DNA from: an uncultured Selenomonadales bacterium
Lineage (GTDB): Bacteria; Bacillota_C; Negativicutes; Selenomonadales; Selenomonadaceae
Reading direction: 5' to 3'
Length of the DNA stretch: 45,303 nucleotides
NCBI GenBank assembly: GCA_937916025.1
Contig: CALGGX010000096.1
Span: 1-45,303 of the forward strand
Shown: one piece after another, positions 1-8,638 of the stretch
How positions within the stretch are numbered: position 1 is the first letter of the stretch
How the letters are laid out: each line of letters starts with the position of its first letter
Translations under genes and position numbers: made by a program
The notes under the pieces: model-generated
Told to the model about the DNA's origin: nothing
Seen by the model: only the letters and a program-made list of their open reading frames with translations
The model's database searches: none

Positions 1-160
1 CAAAAGTATATTAAATTATTTATTTAATTATATTTTTATTATTGATTAGTTTACTTTTATCATCAAAAATAAACTAAATTATTCTTTTTCTTTTCTTTTA
101 TATTATTTGATATCTTATAATATCAATTAATACTACTAATTATATCATATTTACAAAAAA
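1..160. other. AT-rich intergenic stretch
   Basis: No gene is visible here. By hand count the first 120 bases contain only 13 G or C, against roughly half in the rest of the window. The stretch is made of short A and T runs with repeated TAAT/ATTA words. If the molecule is circular, it lies between the start of the minus-strand GIY-YIG gene and the ribbon-helix-helix promoter, so it would be a divergent control region. It could also be host flank or an assembly edge. Confidence 0.7.
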
Positions 161-185
161 CGCCACAAAAAAACGCCGAGCCCTA

Positions 186-214
186 TTGACAAATCGAAGT
201 AGCTACGTTATGAT
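186..214 (+). promoter_or_regulatory. sigma-70 promoter for the RHH gene
   Basis: A perfect -35 TTGACA (186-191) is followed after 17 bases by TATGAT (209-214), one mismatch from the -10 consensus. The start codon at 240 follows at a normal leader distance. This is the only strong promoter seen between the AT-rich stretch and the ORF6N gene, so it probably serves both. Confidence 0.75.
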
Positions 215-239
215 AGCAGTCGAAAGGGGGGCGAGAGGA

Positions 240-428
240 ATGCCGCGCACCACAACCGATCCGCGTTCGATGGTCGTTCGCGCGAGAGTGACTCAATCGG
301 AATATCAACGCCTTCGCAAATGCGCCGAAGTGTTGAATACGACAATGTCAGCAATACTGATGCGCGGACTTGCGTTGGTGGAAGCGCAAGTGCAGGCAAC
401 AGAAAAGGCAGCCGACTCGCGAAAGTAA
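240..428 (+). CDS. small ribbon-helix-helix DNA-binding protein
   Basis: This 62-residue protein looks like an Arc/CopG/MobC-type DNA-binding protein. A short strand (about residues 11-17, MVVRARV) is followed by two helices (about 19-31 and 34-48). Such proteins bind operators as dimers, as repressors or as relaxosome or partition helpers. The ATG at 240 was chosen because the G-rich ribosome site at 224-230 lies about 9 bases upstream; an ATG at 210 lies inside the promoter. It is the first gene of a cassette that ends with a terminator after the ORF6N gene. Its operator could be the inverted repeat at 450-495. The specific role is unknown. Confidence 0.6.
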   Translation: MPRTTTDPRSMVVRARVTQSEYQRLRKCAEVLNTTMSAILMRGLALVEAQVQATEKAADSRK

Positions 429-449
429 CTGCCTGATCTGTAGATAATA

Positions 450-495
450 ACCGCATGTATGATTGCTAAAACGATTATAGCATCATTCCTGCGGT
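450..495. repeat. long imperfect inverted repeat upstream of the ORF6N gene
   Basis: ACCGCA (450-455) pairs with TGCGGT (490-495), and inside them ATGATTGCTA (459-468) pairs with TAGCATCAT (478-486) with one bulge. There is no T-run, so it does not look like a terminator. It fits an operator or an RNA hairpin between the RHH gene and the ORF6N gene. Confidence 0.5.
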
Positions 496-525
496 TGAGT
501 CAATCAGAAATGGGGGAATGAATGC

Positions 526-1383
526 ATGATAGCGATGACGTATCGTGAAAAGCGCGTGCTGACGACAGATCAATTGGCAACGATCTTCGGCACAACGCAC
601 AATCGCATCAAAGACAACTATCATGAAAATGCTGAGCATTTCGTCGAGGGGAAGCACTATTTCACGTTGGTCGGTGAAGAACTCAAACAATTCAAGGCGA
701 TGTTGAGGCAAGTCGGCAATCCCGACCTGCCTTCGGCGAGGCAAATTACCGCCGGTTATTCGGCAGTGAGTTTGATTGAAGCTCTCGACGACGATGTGCT
801 CAACGTTCCGATACCGAAGATCAACAAATTCACTTCGCACTTGAAGTTGTGGACACGGCATGGGATAGCACGGCATGCGAAGATGCTGACGACTGAAATG
901 GCGTGGGCAGTTTACGAGCGAATGGAAGATGTGTATTTTTGCGTGACGGAGATGCTCGAGCGTGCACGGCAGCAACCGGTTGCTCACGGCGTCGCGAAGT
1001 TCATTCCGATGAATTACGACGGGATGCTGACGCTGGACGGAGCGCGAGTATGGACGTTGACGATGGCGGCATTGGAGTTTTGCGAGCCGCGCTCGAGTAT
1101 CTATCATCTGATGAAGTCGCGTCCGGAGCAATTCAAGCGTCCTGCCGATTGGTTTGTGACCAATTGCAAACAGTTGTCGCGATTGAAAATGGAGAACGCG
1201 CGGTATTTCAGCAATGCGATCTGCCTGGTGACGGAATCGGGCATGCAGAAGATGCGACAATTGCTCGAAGTTCGGCAACTTGCGCCGCCGCGCCTTCCGA
1301 TCGAAGTAAACGACATTCGGCTGAAGATGCAATCGGCGGCGGCATCACTGCAGGCGGTCGCCATGGTCTTCGACGATTTTTAA
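526..1383 (+). CDS. ORF6N-domain phage antirepressor-like protein
   Basis: 285 residues. The N-terminal part (about 4-60, including VLTTDQLATIFGTTHNRIK and EGKHYFTL) and the block LWTRHGIARHAKMLTTEMAWAVYERMEDVYF (about 108-140) match the ORF6N family of phage DNA-binding or antirepressor proteins. The stretch between them (about 61-104) looks longer than usual for the family. The C-terminal half is not recognised. Such proteins usually interfere with a phage repressor or act as regulators. GGGGGA at 513-518 supports the ATG at 526; a second ATG in frame lies at 535. The gene is closed by a terminator, so it forms an autonomous unit between gpW and the portal gene. Confidence 0.75.
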   Translation: MIAMTYREKRVLTTDQLATIFGTTHNRIKDNYHENAEHFVEGKHYFTLVGEELKQFKAMLRQVGNPDLPSARQITAGYSAVSLIEALDDDVLNVPIPKINKFTSHLKLWTRHGIARHAKMLTTEMAWAVYERMEDVYFCVTEMLERARQQPVAHGVAKFIPMNYDGMLTLDGARVWTLTMAALEFCEPRSSIYHLMKSRPEQFKRPADWFVTNCKQLSRLKMENARYFSNAICLVTESGMQKMRQLLEVRQLAPPRLPIEVNDIRLKMQSAAASLQAVAMVFDDF

Positions 1384-1394
1384 TTCTACACTCG

Positions 1395-1416
1395 GCACTC
1401 TTCGGAGTGCTTTTTT
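1395..1416 (+). terminator. UUCG-capped intrinsic terminator
   Basis: GCACTC (1395-1400), loop TTCG, GAGTGC (1405-1410), then six T (1411-1416): a perfect 6-bp stem with the very stable UUCG tetraloop. It ends the ORF6N transcript just before the portal gene, whose ribosome site starts four bases later. Confidence 0.9.
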
Positions 1417-1431
1417 GATGGAGGTGATGTG

Positions 1432-2910
1432 ATGAGCGGGTATGACGGCGCGGGAGCGAGTCGGCACTCGAAAGTGTTGAAGAGTTGGAGTCCGCGCTGG
1501 TATTCTGCAGGCTCGGATATTGATCTGAATTTGGAGACATTGCGGAACCGGTCGGCGGACTTATCACGGAACACGGCGATCGGAGCGGCGGCAATCAACA
1601 TCTCCGCGCGGTCGACAATCGGCTCGGGTTTGAAATTGTTTCCTCGCGTCAATTACAAGCAATTGGGGATAAGCGCGGAGTCTGCGCGTGAATGGAATCG
1701 GCGAGCGGCAGAGGAGTTTGCGTTATGGTCGGCGACAGTGGATTGCGATCTGTGTCGACGCAATAACTTCGGCGATCTGCAATATATCGCATACGTGTCG
1801 TATTTGACGGACGGAGACGTATTCTGCCTGTATCGACGCAAGGCACCGACGCCGCGCAATCCCTACACACTTCGATTGCAACTGCTTGAAAGCAATCGGG
1901 TGTCGACGCCGACAGACGGGGGAGTGTACACGTACACGCCGGTGGAAGGCAGAGCGGCGAACGGCAATCGTATAGTGAGCGGTATTGAAGTCGATGATGC
2001 AGGGGAATTGCAAGCGATCTACGTGTCGAACAGAGTGCCGAACGATCTTGTCGGGCGTGATATGATCACGCGCTGGGCGCGAGTGTCGGCGTTCGGCGAG
2101 AGCGGCTATCCGAACCTGTTGCAAGTGGCGCACGACATACGTCCCGGGCAATATCGGGGAGTGCCGTACTTGTCGAGCGTGATCGAGCCGCTAAAGCAAG
2201 TATCGCGGTATACCAACGCCGAATTGGCGAGCGCAATCGTCAAGTCGTTCTTCAGCCTGTTTTTTATACAGCCGAATCAGAATTACGATATCAATGAGAT
2301 GTTACGCAATGGCGGGGAAATGCCCGAGGAAGCCGAATTGGACTTGAAAGAGTTGAAGTTGGGTAGCGGGACGCTGAATGCATTGCCGCGCGGAGTGGAC
2401 GTAAAGACAGTGGACAGCGGGCAATCGACAAGCGCATTTCCCGCGTTCGTCGGCAAGCTGACGCAACAGATCGGAAGCGCGTTGGGGATACCTGCTGAGG
2501 TGTTGACGCAATCGTTCAATTCGAGTTACTCGGCGAGTCGAGCGGCATTATTGCAGGCGAATGACGAATTTCAACAGCGTCGGGAATGGTTTATAAGAGA
2601 CTTCTGCCGACCGATCTATCAGATGTGGTTAGAGGAAGCGGTCGGGCTGGGTCGATTGAACGCGCCGGGATTTTTTGCAGACGCGCGAATGCGCGCGGCG
2701 TGGAGCGAATGCGATTTTTACGGTCCGACGATGTCGAGTTTGGATCCGCTGAAAGAGGCGCAAGCGGCGGCATTGCGAATGGAATTGGGGTTGACGACGC
2801 ACGAGCGGGAAGCAGCGGAGCTCAGCGGTTCGGATTTTCGGCAGACGCTGGAGCAATTGAAACATGAGAGAGAACTGATGGGGGATGAAGGCAATGGAAG
2901 TGAAGATTGA
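1432..2910 (+). CDS. phage portal protein, lambda gpB family
   Basis: 492 residues. This is the portal, a dodecameric ring at the capsid vertex through which DNA enters and leaves. The N-terminal part (RWYSAGSDIDLNLETLRNR, AAINISARSTIGSGLKLFPR) and the middle block around GVPYLSSVIEPLKQVSRYTNAEL are typical of the lambda-type portal family (Phage_portal_2). The C-terminal half carries the clip/stem signature EVLTQSFNSSYSASRAALLQ. The length is close to lambda gpB (about 530). GGAGGTGAT at 1420-1428 gives good spacing to the ATG at 1432; a GTG at 1429 is the alternative. The 3' end overlaps the protease gene by 26 bases, indicating coupling. Confidence 0.92.
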   Translation: MSGYDGAGASRHSKVLKSWSPRWYSAGSDIDLNLETLRNRSADLSRNTAIGAAAINISARSTIGSGLKLFPRVNYKQLGISAESAREWNRRAAEEFALWSATVDCDLCRRNNFGDLQYIAYVSYLTDGDVFCLYRRKAPTPRNPYTLRLQLLESNRVSTPTDGGVYTYTPVEGRAANGNRIVSGIEVDDAGELQAIYVSNRVPNDLVGRDMITRWARVSAFGESGYPNLLQVAHDIRPGQYRGVPYLSSVIEPLKQVSRYTNAELASAIVKSFFSLFFIQPNQNYDINEMLRNGGEMPEEAELDLKELKLGSGTLNALPRGVDVKTVDSGQSTSAFPAFVGKLTQQIGSALGIPAEVLTQSFNSSYSASRAALLQANDEFQQRREWFIRDFCRPIYQMWLEEAVGLGRLNAPGFFADARMRAAWSECDFYGPTMSSLDPLKEAQAAALRMELGLTTHEREAAELSGSDFRQTLEQLKHERELMGDEGNGSED

Positions 2911-3883
2911 AGGAGAGCTCACGCAGGAGCGTGTGGATCGAGTGTTGGAGCTGCTGGGAGAAGAGCCGGAGCTGAAACCGATCGAAGAGCAAGAGCCCGA
3001 CGAGCGGGAGCCGCTGACACTACGACTGAACAGCGGCGGGGGAGACGTATTTGCGGCGTTGCGGTTATACAATCGGTTGCGAGCGTATCGCCCCGGAGTG
3101 ACGGTGTACATCACGGGAGTGTGCATGAGCGCGGCGACGATCGTGGCGTGCGGCGGACATTCGATAATGGCGCGCGGGGGGATATTTATGATCCACAATC
3201 CTGCGGCGGAATTGGAAGGGCGATACGAGGCAGAGGAACTGTCGAGCATGGTGAGCGCGTTGAAAGCGATCGAGGGTACGCTGATAGAAGTGTACCGGAA
3301 TAAGACGCGCTTGAGCGAAGAAGAATTGCGCGGGATGATCGAGAGTGAGACGTGGCTGAGCGCGGTAGACGCGGTAATGTTGGGATTTGTGGATGAGATC
3401 GACGATTTTGACGTATGGGCGCAAGAGAGCAATGGTGTGCTGTATGTCAACAGCGTGGCGATAGACTTGCGACGTTATAAGAAAGCGGAGGGTATGCGAA
3501 CAATGGAGCGGAAGATGTCGAATGTGGATTTGTGGGAGAAACTGCAGAAGTTCTTCGGAGTGAAAAAGGCGTCGGAGGCGAAGTACGAAAAGACTGGCGG
3601 AGCGCACGCGGACGCGTTTATAGATTGGTTGGGAGTGTCCGGTGCGGCGACGATGCCGCTGGTGATCGAGCGGTTGAAGGCGGCGGACGCGGAGATAGAG
3701 GCATTGAAGATGGAGAATGAGCGGCTGAAGGTGGAGGCAGACGCGGCGGATCGGATTTGCGCATTGATCAGCGACAATCTGTTGAGCGGCTCGTCGGAAG
3801 TGAAAGCGAGCAGCCCGACGATTGATGCGAAGGAGACGGCGATTGAAGGCGTGTTGAAATATGCGAGGGGGAATAAGCAATGA
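2885..3883 (+). CDS. head maturation protease (ClpP/S14-like) with C-terminal scaffold-like region
   Basis: 332 residues. The ClpP-fold protease domain spans about 40-180: an LNSGGGDVFAA oxyanion-type loop (about 48-58), the nucleophile in GVCMSAAT (Ser about 82), the catalytic His in FMIHNP (about 104), and a probable Asp in SAVDAVMLGFVDEI. After about residue 210 the protein becomes charged and coiled-coil-like, as in lambda C, where the protease is followed by an Nu3-type scaffold. No separate internal scaffold start was proven. An in-frame ATG at 2894 has slightly better ribosome-site spacing than 2885. It matures the procapsid made by the flanking genes. Confidence 0.88.
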   Translation: MKAMEVKIEGELTQERVDRVLELLGEEPELKPIEEQEPDEREPLTLRLNSGGGDVFAALRLYNRLRAYRPGVTVYITGVCMSAATIVACGGHSIMARGGIFMIHNPAAELEGRYEAEELSSMVSALKAIEGTLIEVYRNKTRLSEEELRGMIESETWLSAVDAVMLGFVDEIDDFDVWAQESNGVLYVNSVAIDLRRYKKAEGMRTMERKMSNVDLWEKLQKFFGVKKASEAKYEKTGGAHADAFIDWLGVSGAATMPLVIERLKAADAEIEALKMENERLKVEADAADRICALISDNLLSGSSEVKASSPTIDAKETAIEGVLKYARGNKQ

Positions 3884-4239
3884 TGGGGATGAGCACACAG
3901 CCCGGAGCGAGTTATGACCGGTTGATTGGCGGCGCGGAGGTAGTGTTCTTCAATCGGAATGTGCTGATAACGAGCGACACGACGATTGAGCGCGGCGCAA
4001 TCTTGGCGGGACGCGGAGTTGGATCGGATGTGACGGTGCATGCGGCGACGGCGATGGACGCGACGATGCGACCGGAGCTGTTTATAGCGGCGGAAGATGC
4101 GTCGCTGCAGACAGATACGACAGTGTACACGAGCGGGCGATTCAATCGATCGGCATTGAAGGTATCGAGCGACACGAGCGTGGCGGCGTTCGAGGCAGAA
4201 ATGCGTCGGCAGGGTATTTATTTGACGGAGGTGATTTAA
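3880..4239 (+). CDS. capsid decoration protein, lambda gpD family
   Basis: 119 residues, a size and position typical of gpD-like head decoration proteins, which trimerise on the capsid surface and stabilise it after DNA packing. The core (ERGAILAGRG..., later MRPELFIAAEDASLQTD) matches the HDPD family pattern. GAGGGGG at 3866-3872 sets the ATG at 3880, which overlaps the protease stop. It lies directly upstream of the major capsid gene, as in lambda (D then E). Confidence 0.82.
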   Translation: MMGMSTQPGASYDRLIGGAEVVFFNRNVLITSDTTIERGAILAGRGVGSDVTVHAATAMDATMRPELFIAAEDASLQTDTTVYTSGRFNRSALKVSSDTSVAAFEAEMRRQGIYLTEVI

Positions 4240-5295
4240 GTGATTGAATACAACGACACGATAAGTTTGATCCGGGCGGTAGAGCAGATCAAACCTGCGG
4301 CGAACTATCTGGTGGACACATTCTTTCCGACGGTCGAGGTATCGGCGACGGACACGGTAATGATGGAGTATCGGAAGCGCGGGCGTGAGAGACTTGCGCC
4401 GTACATCGTCGACGGCGCGCGCGGCGTGAATGTGAGTCGACAGGGCTCGACGTTTCGAGTGTATTCGCCACCGACTGTTGCGCCGAGACGATTGATCACG
4501 CACCGGGACGTGACGAAACGCGGATTCGGAGAAATGCCGTACTTCTCGACAGTGTCGGCGGAGGAGCGGCAATCGAAATTGCAGGCGGACGATCTGGTGG
4601 ATTTGATGGGAATGATCCAAAACCGGAAGGAGCAAATGGCGAGCGAGTTACTGACGACGGGCGCGATCACGGTGGACGGGTATGCGGACGATGGGCGATT
4701 GCGGCGAATTGATCGAATTTCGTTTGATGTGAACAGAGAAGTGACAATCACGGATAGTTGGGATGCGTCGGGTACGTCGATCTTCGATTGTCTGCAGGAA
4801 ATGAGCGAGCGTATACAGGAAGATGCGGGAGAGATACCGCCATTGCTGGTGGTTGGCAAGAATGTGCCGGGATATTTGCGAAAGAACAAAGAGCTGTTTG
4901 ACTGGCTGAGCGTGCCGAATCGAGAGAGCATGGCGATGGCGAGCATGGTGCCGCAATACATCTCGCCGCAAGTGCAATACGTGGGGACGATCGGAGCGTT
5001 GGGAATGACGATCGTGGCATACAACGCGACGTACACCAACGATCAAGGCGTCTTGCAGTCGTTCCTCGGCGAAGACGATGTGATCCTCGGAGTGCCCGGA
5101 TTGGGTACGTGTCAACACGCGGCGATAGTGAAGATCGACGACAGCGAGAGCGGATTTGCGACGTATGCTGCGCCGCTGGTACCGAGCTACACGATCAACA
5201 AAGAGTCGAACACGCTGTCGCTGACGATGTACAGTCGATTCGTATTGGTGCCGGACGTGACGGGGAAATATCTGCATGCGACGGTGAAGGTATGA
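4240..5295 (+). CDS. major capsid protein, lambda gpE family
   Basis: 351 residues, close to lambda gpE (341). It is the main shell protein of the head. The N-terminal region with long helices, the RKRGRERLAPYIVDGARGVNV segment and the C-terminal MYSRFVLVPDVTGKYLHATV segment fit the Phage_cap_E family. The start is GTG at 4240, directly after the decoration gene stop, with a perfect GGAGGTG at 4227-4233. The stop overlaps the next start (ATGA). Confidence 0.9.
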   Translation: MIEYNDTISLIRAVEQIKPAANYLVDTFFPTVEVSATDTVMMEYRKRGRERLAPYIVDGARGVNVSRQGSTFRVYSPPTVAPRRLITHRDVTKRGFGEMPYFSTVSAEERQSKLQADDLVDLMGMIQNRKEQMASELLTTGAITVDGYADDGRLRRIDRISFDVNREVTITDSWDASGTSIFDCLQEMSERIQEDAGEIPPLLVVGKNVPGYLRKNKELFDWLSVPNRESMAMASMVPQYISPQVQYVGTIGALGMTIVAYNATYTNDQGVLQSFLGEDDVILGVPGLGTCQHAAIVKIDDSESGFATYAAPLVPSYTINKESNTLSLTMYSRFVLVPDVTGKYLHATVKV

Positions 5296-5630
5296 GTTTT
5301 CGAGAGGCGATGCTGGCAGATTTGGACGCGTTTCTGAATGTGGAGGAGTTTGCGACGATCCGCGAATTTTGCGGAGTGCTGTTGAAGGTGTCGTACCAAT
5401 TCTATCGGGACGCGATGAGCGGGAGAGTGCAGGACGATTATATGGGATTGCATGGTGATCACGTGCGGTTGACGTTTCGCGCGTCGGATTTTTTGCGAAA
5501 GAAGTCGGAGCTGCCGCGCGAGAAGGAGCGCGTGACGTTTCGCGGCAAGAGCTACACGGTGGATCATTCTGAGAGCGAATTTGGGATGTGTCGGTTGGAG
5601 CTGAGTCGGTATCGTGGGAGGAAAGGCTGA
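5292..5630 (+). CDS. head-tail joining protein, FII-like
   Basis: 112 residues starting at the ATG that overlaps the capsid stop. Position after the capsid gene, size and a beta-rich C-terminus (FRGKSYTVDHSESEFGMCRLELSRY) fit the lambda FII/adaptor type of neck protein that joins the filled head to the tail. No diagnostic motif was found, so the call rests mainly on gene order and length. It overlaps the next gene by one base. Confidence 0.6.
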   Translation: MSFREAMLADLDAFLNVEEFATIREFCGVLLKVSYQFYRDAMSGRVQDDYMGLHGDHVRLTFRASDFLRKKSELPREKERVTFRGKSYTVDHSESEFGMCRLELSRYRGRKG

Positions 5631-6145
5631 TGTTTCGGATCGAAGTAACACGGCAGGAACGGCGGACGCGCGAGGGGAATGCGGCGCGGCGCGGAGCGAG
5701 TGCGATAGCGCGAGAGACGTTGCGCGAGGCAAAACCGAAGCTGATCTCGTTGATTCGGCAGAGATACACATACAAAGGCTCGATCGCGGGCAAGATCAAA
5801 CTGCGCGGACGCGGGAATGCGGGAGCGGATTTAAAAATTGCGGCGTCGCGAGAGAACATCACGCATTTCAAACACAAGAAGCCGACGCGTCGGAGCTACT
5901 TGTATGCGGAGCCGTTGCGCGGGAGCGGGTGGACGGATCGGCGCGCGTTTATGTATCGTACGGTGATGCATCGACTGGGCGCGGCGCGATATCCGATCGC
6001 GGCAATCAAAGGCGCGAGTGTGGCGGAAATGGCAGGGCATGAGTCGGAGCCGGCGACGCCGGTGTTGAAATTCATAGAGAGACGGCTGGCGAAGCGGCTG
6101 ACGGAGATGAATGTAGAGTCGCTGGTGAATGCGAGGTTGATGTGA
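5630..6145 (+). CDS. minor tail protein Z-like (tail completion)
   Basis: 171 residues, very basic. The ATG at 5630 overlaps the upstream stop. The pattern of a long N-terminal helix followed by KIKLRGRGNAGADLKIAAS and later ADRRAF-like segments resembles prophage minor tail protein Z/gp10-like neck proteins, which complete the tail-proximal side of the connector. The place between the FII-like protein and the tail terminator agrees. Confidence 0.6.
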   Translation: MFRIEVTRQERRTREGNAARRGASAIARETLREAKPKLISLIRQRYTYKGSIAGKIKLRGRGNAGADLKIAASRENITHFKHKKPTRRSYLYAEPLRGSGWTDRRAFMYRTVMHRLGAARYPIAAIKGASVAEMAGHESEPATPVLKFIERRLAKRLTEMNVESLVNARLM

Positions 6146-6604
6146 ATGACGGGAGTGGGACTGGTATTGGCATTGAGCGCGTATGTGCGTGACGTAGTCA
6201 AGGATTATCGGCTGGAGAGCGACGGCGGCGGCGAGAAACGCGTGACGGTCTACGAACAGCTGATCCCTGAAGAAGTGTTCGAGCACGACGATGCGGAGGA
6301 ATATCATCCGCTGATCGGGGTGAGTTTGCGGACGATGGAAGACGACGAGCGCGCGGAGCTGACGGTTGATCTGACGCTGGGAACATACAGCGAAGATCGG
6401 GACGGCTGGCGCGACTTGCTGAATATGATGGACACGGTGCGGTTGGGCTTGTTGAAGAAGCAGCTGTTGGACGGTCGGTATCGATTGATAACGCCTCTGA
6501 CGGCAGAGGTATTGGAGAGGCAACCGGTGCCGTTTTTTTATGGATTTATGACGTTGCGGTACATGATGTATCAAGCGTTGGAAGAGAGGTCGAAGAGGCA
6601 ATGA
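6146..6604 (+). CDS. tail terminator / completion protein
   Basis: 152 residues, acidic, located immediately upstream of the tail sheath gene, where contractile phages carry the protein that caps the tail tube and sets tail length. The sequence (DLTLGTYSEDRDGWRDLLNMMDTVRLGLLKK) has the alpha/beta look of gpU/Gp37-like terminators, which normally hold a region comparing daily periods of tail hexamers in this order, but no certain motif. The start directly follows the Z-like stop, and the stop overlaps the sheath ATG (ATGA). Confidence 0.55.
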   Translation: MTGVGLVLALSAYVRDVVKDYRLESDGGGEKRVTVYEQLIPEEVFEHDDAEEYHPLIGVSLRTMEDDERAELTVDLTLGTYSEDRDGWRDLLNMMDTVRLGLLKKQLLDGRYRLITPLTAEVLERQPVPFFYGFMTLRYMMYQALEERSKRQ

Positions 6605-8085
6605 GTTACAGGCACGGAATTTACACGGTAGAGAAAGCGACGGATTTGCAAATCCTGTCGCGGCAGGATGATGGCGTAGTGATGGTGGTGGGAACGAGTC
6701 CGATTCGGCAAGCGACGACTCCAGCAGCGGCGAATGAGCCGGTGTTGTGCAACACGTACACTGAAGCTGCGGCGCGGTTGGGATATTCGAGCGACACGAC
6801 GAAATACACGTTGTGCGAGGCAATGGACGTGCTGTTCGGGCTGTATCAGGTCGCGCCGGTGGTATTTGTGAATGTGTTTGATCCGAGTATGCATCAGACG
6901 CAACACGAACGCGAGATGAAGCAGGCGACATTGGCGCACACGATCACGATCGAAGGGGACGTGATCGGTTCGGTGAAGGTGGAGACGAAGACGCGTGTGC
7001 AATCGGACAGCGATTCGGACAGTGACGGAGACGTAGACTCGGAAGAAGTGTGGACGGATATCAGCAGTGCGGTGACGGTAGCGAGCGCGACGACCGACAC
7101 GACAGTGCTCACGTTGCCTTCGGATTATACGTTGGGAGCGCAAGTGTATGTGAGCTACGCGGAGCCTGACGTGACGAAGGTAGTGTCGATGGACGTGTCG
7201 GGAAGCGTGAATGCGACGACTGGCAAATGCACGGGATTGGAAGTGATATCGGAGGTGTACAGCCGATTCGGGTTGACGATCGGAGTGATAATTGCGCCCG
7301 GCTGGAGCGAAGCGACGGGAGTCGGCTTGAAATTGGGCGCGAAGGCGGAGCTGGTGAACGGACATTTCAGTGCGTTGGGGATAGCGGATTTACCGACTGC
7401 GCTAATCGGAGGCTACAGTGAGGCGGCGCGAATCAAGACGACGTACGGCTATAGCGATAAGCACTTGGTGGTGTGCTATCCTGCGGTGAAGTACGGCGAT
7501 AGAGTGCAGCATCTGAGCACGCACTTGGCAGGGCGAATGGCGCGGCAGACGTCGGAGGATGATGATATTCCGTACCGTTCTCCGAGCAACAGAGAGGCAT
7601 TGATCTCGGGGATGTGCAACCTTGACGGTAGCGACAATTACTTCGGGGAAGATGCGGCGCGAGTGCTCAACGGCGAGGGGATAGTGACAGTGCTGAACTT
7701 CAACGGTTGGAAGTTCTGGGGGAATCGGACGAGCGCATATCCCGGGAACAGCGATCCGAAAGACAGTTGGATCAGCGTGAGACGAATGTTTAATTACGTG
7801 AAAGCGGCATTGGTGAGGAATTTCTGGTCGCAATTGGACGAGCCGATAATCAAGAGGCAGATAGACAGCGTGGTGAACAGCGCGAATGTGTATCTGAACG
7901 GCTTGACGAGTCGAGGAGCATTGCTGGGTGGACGCGTGGAGTTTTTGGAAGAAGACAACAGCGAGGCAGACTTGGCGGACGGGAAAGTGACATTTCGAGT
8001 GTATGTGACGCCGCCGAGTCCGATGCGTGAGATAATGTTTACGCTGGAGTATGATGCGACGTATCAGGCGAGCGTATTTGAATGA
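6601..8085 (+). CDS. contractile tail sheath protein
   Basis: 494 residues. This forms the outer contractile cylinder and defines the phage as a myovirus. The N-terminal GIYTVEKATDLQILSRQDDGVVMVVGTSP and C-terminal LVRNFWSQLDEPIIKRQIDSVVNSANVYLNGL...VEFLEEDNSEADLADGKVTFRVYVTPPSPMREI segments are characteristic of the sheath family (Mu L/P2 FI type). The middle contains an Asp/Ser-rich stretch (QSDSDSDSDGDVDSEE) about residues 138-153, probably an exposed loop. It is followed after 11 bases by the tube gene with its own GAGGTG ribosome site. Confidence 0.95.
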   Translation: MSYRHGIYTVEKATDLQILSRQDDGVVMVVGTSPIRQATTPAAANEPVLCNTYTEAAARLGYSSDTTKYTLCEAMDVLFGLYQVAPVVFVNVFDPSMHQTQHEREMKQATLAHTITIEGDVIGSVKVETKTRVQSDSDSDSDGDVDSEEVWTDISSAVTVASATTDTTVLTLPSDYTLGAQVYVSYAEPDVTKVVSMDVSGSVNATTGKCTGLEVISEVYSRFGLTIGVIIAPGWSEATGVGLKLGAKAELVNGHFSALGIADLPTALIGGYSEAARIKTTYGYSDKHLVVCYPAVKYGDRVQHLSTHLAGRMARQTSEDDDIPYRSPSNREALISGMCNLDGSDNYFGEDAARVLNGEGIVTVLNFNGWKFWGNRTSAYPGNSDPKDSWISVRRMFNYVKAALVRNFWSQLDEPIIKRQIDSVVNSANVYLNGLTSRGALLGGRVEFLEEDNSEADLADGKVTFRVYVTPPSPMREIMFTLEYDATYQASVFE

Positions 8086-8096
8086 GGTGAAAGAGA

Positions 8097-8627
8097 ATGG
8101 CGAACATAGTGGCGCAAGGGATAGGAGTAGTGAACTTCGAGGTATACTTGAAGGGAACGAGCCGATTGCTGGGAATGGCGAATGTGGAGTTGCCGAACAT
8201 CGAGTATGAGACGATCGAGATGAAGGGCGCGGGACTGATGGGAACGCTGACGATGCCGGTTCGCGGCAATCTCAACAGTCTGGAGATGAAGTTGACGTGG
8301 CGGACGTTGGAGAAAGCGGCGGCGGAGATAACGAAGCATGAATCGATCTCGCTGTCGCTGTACAGTGATCAGGAGCATTACGATGGCGGCACTGGGAAAT
8401 TCAGCGATCCGAGCCATCACATAGAAGTGGTGGGGGTGCCGAAGACGCTGAACTTGGGGAAATGGGAGCCGAGTTCGACGGTGGACGCGGAGACGACGCT
8501 CGAAGTGGTGACGATGACGTATCGAATCTCGAATAAGACAGTGCTCGAGTTCGACAAGCTGAATTACGTGTTCAAGATCAACGGCGCGGATCAAACGGCG
8601 GCGTATAAGAAAGCGGTAGGATTGTGA
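8097..8627 (+). CDS. tail tube protein, P2 FII family
   Basis: 176 residues. This builds the inner tube within the sheath. The order sheath-tube, the size, and segments such as VNFEVYLKGTSRLLGMANVELPNIEYETIEMKGAG and KTVLEFDKLNYVFKINGAD fit the P2 FII/Phage_tube family. GAGGTG precedes the ATG at 8097. Confidence 0.92.
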   Translation: MANIVAQGIGVVNFEVYLKGTSRLLGMANVELPNIEYETIEMKGAGLMGTLTMPVRGNLNSLEMKLTWRTLEKAAAEITKHESISLSLYSDQEHYDGGTGKFSDPSHHIEVVGVPKTLNLGKWEPSSTVDAETTLEVVTMTYRISNKTVLEFDKLNYVFKINGADQTAAYKKAVGL

Positions 8628-8638
8628 GGAGTCGCGAG

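Noticed and set aside
4648..5877. 409-residue open frame opposite the capsid and neck genes
   Set aside because: Arg/His/Ser-rich antisense shadow of three well-supported plus-strand genes.
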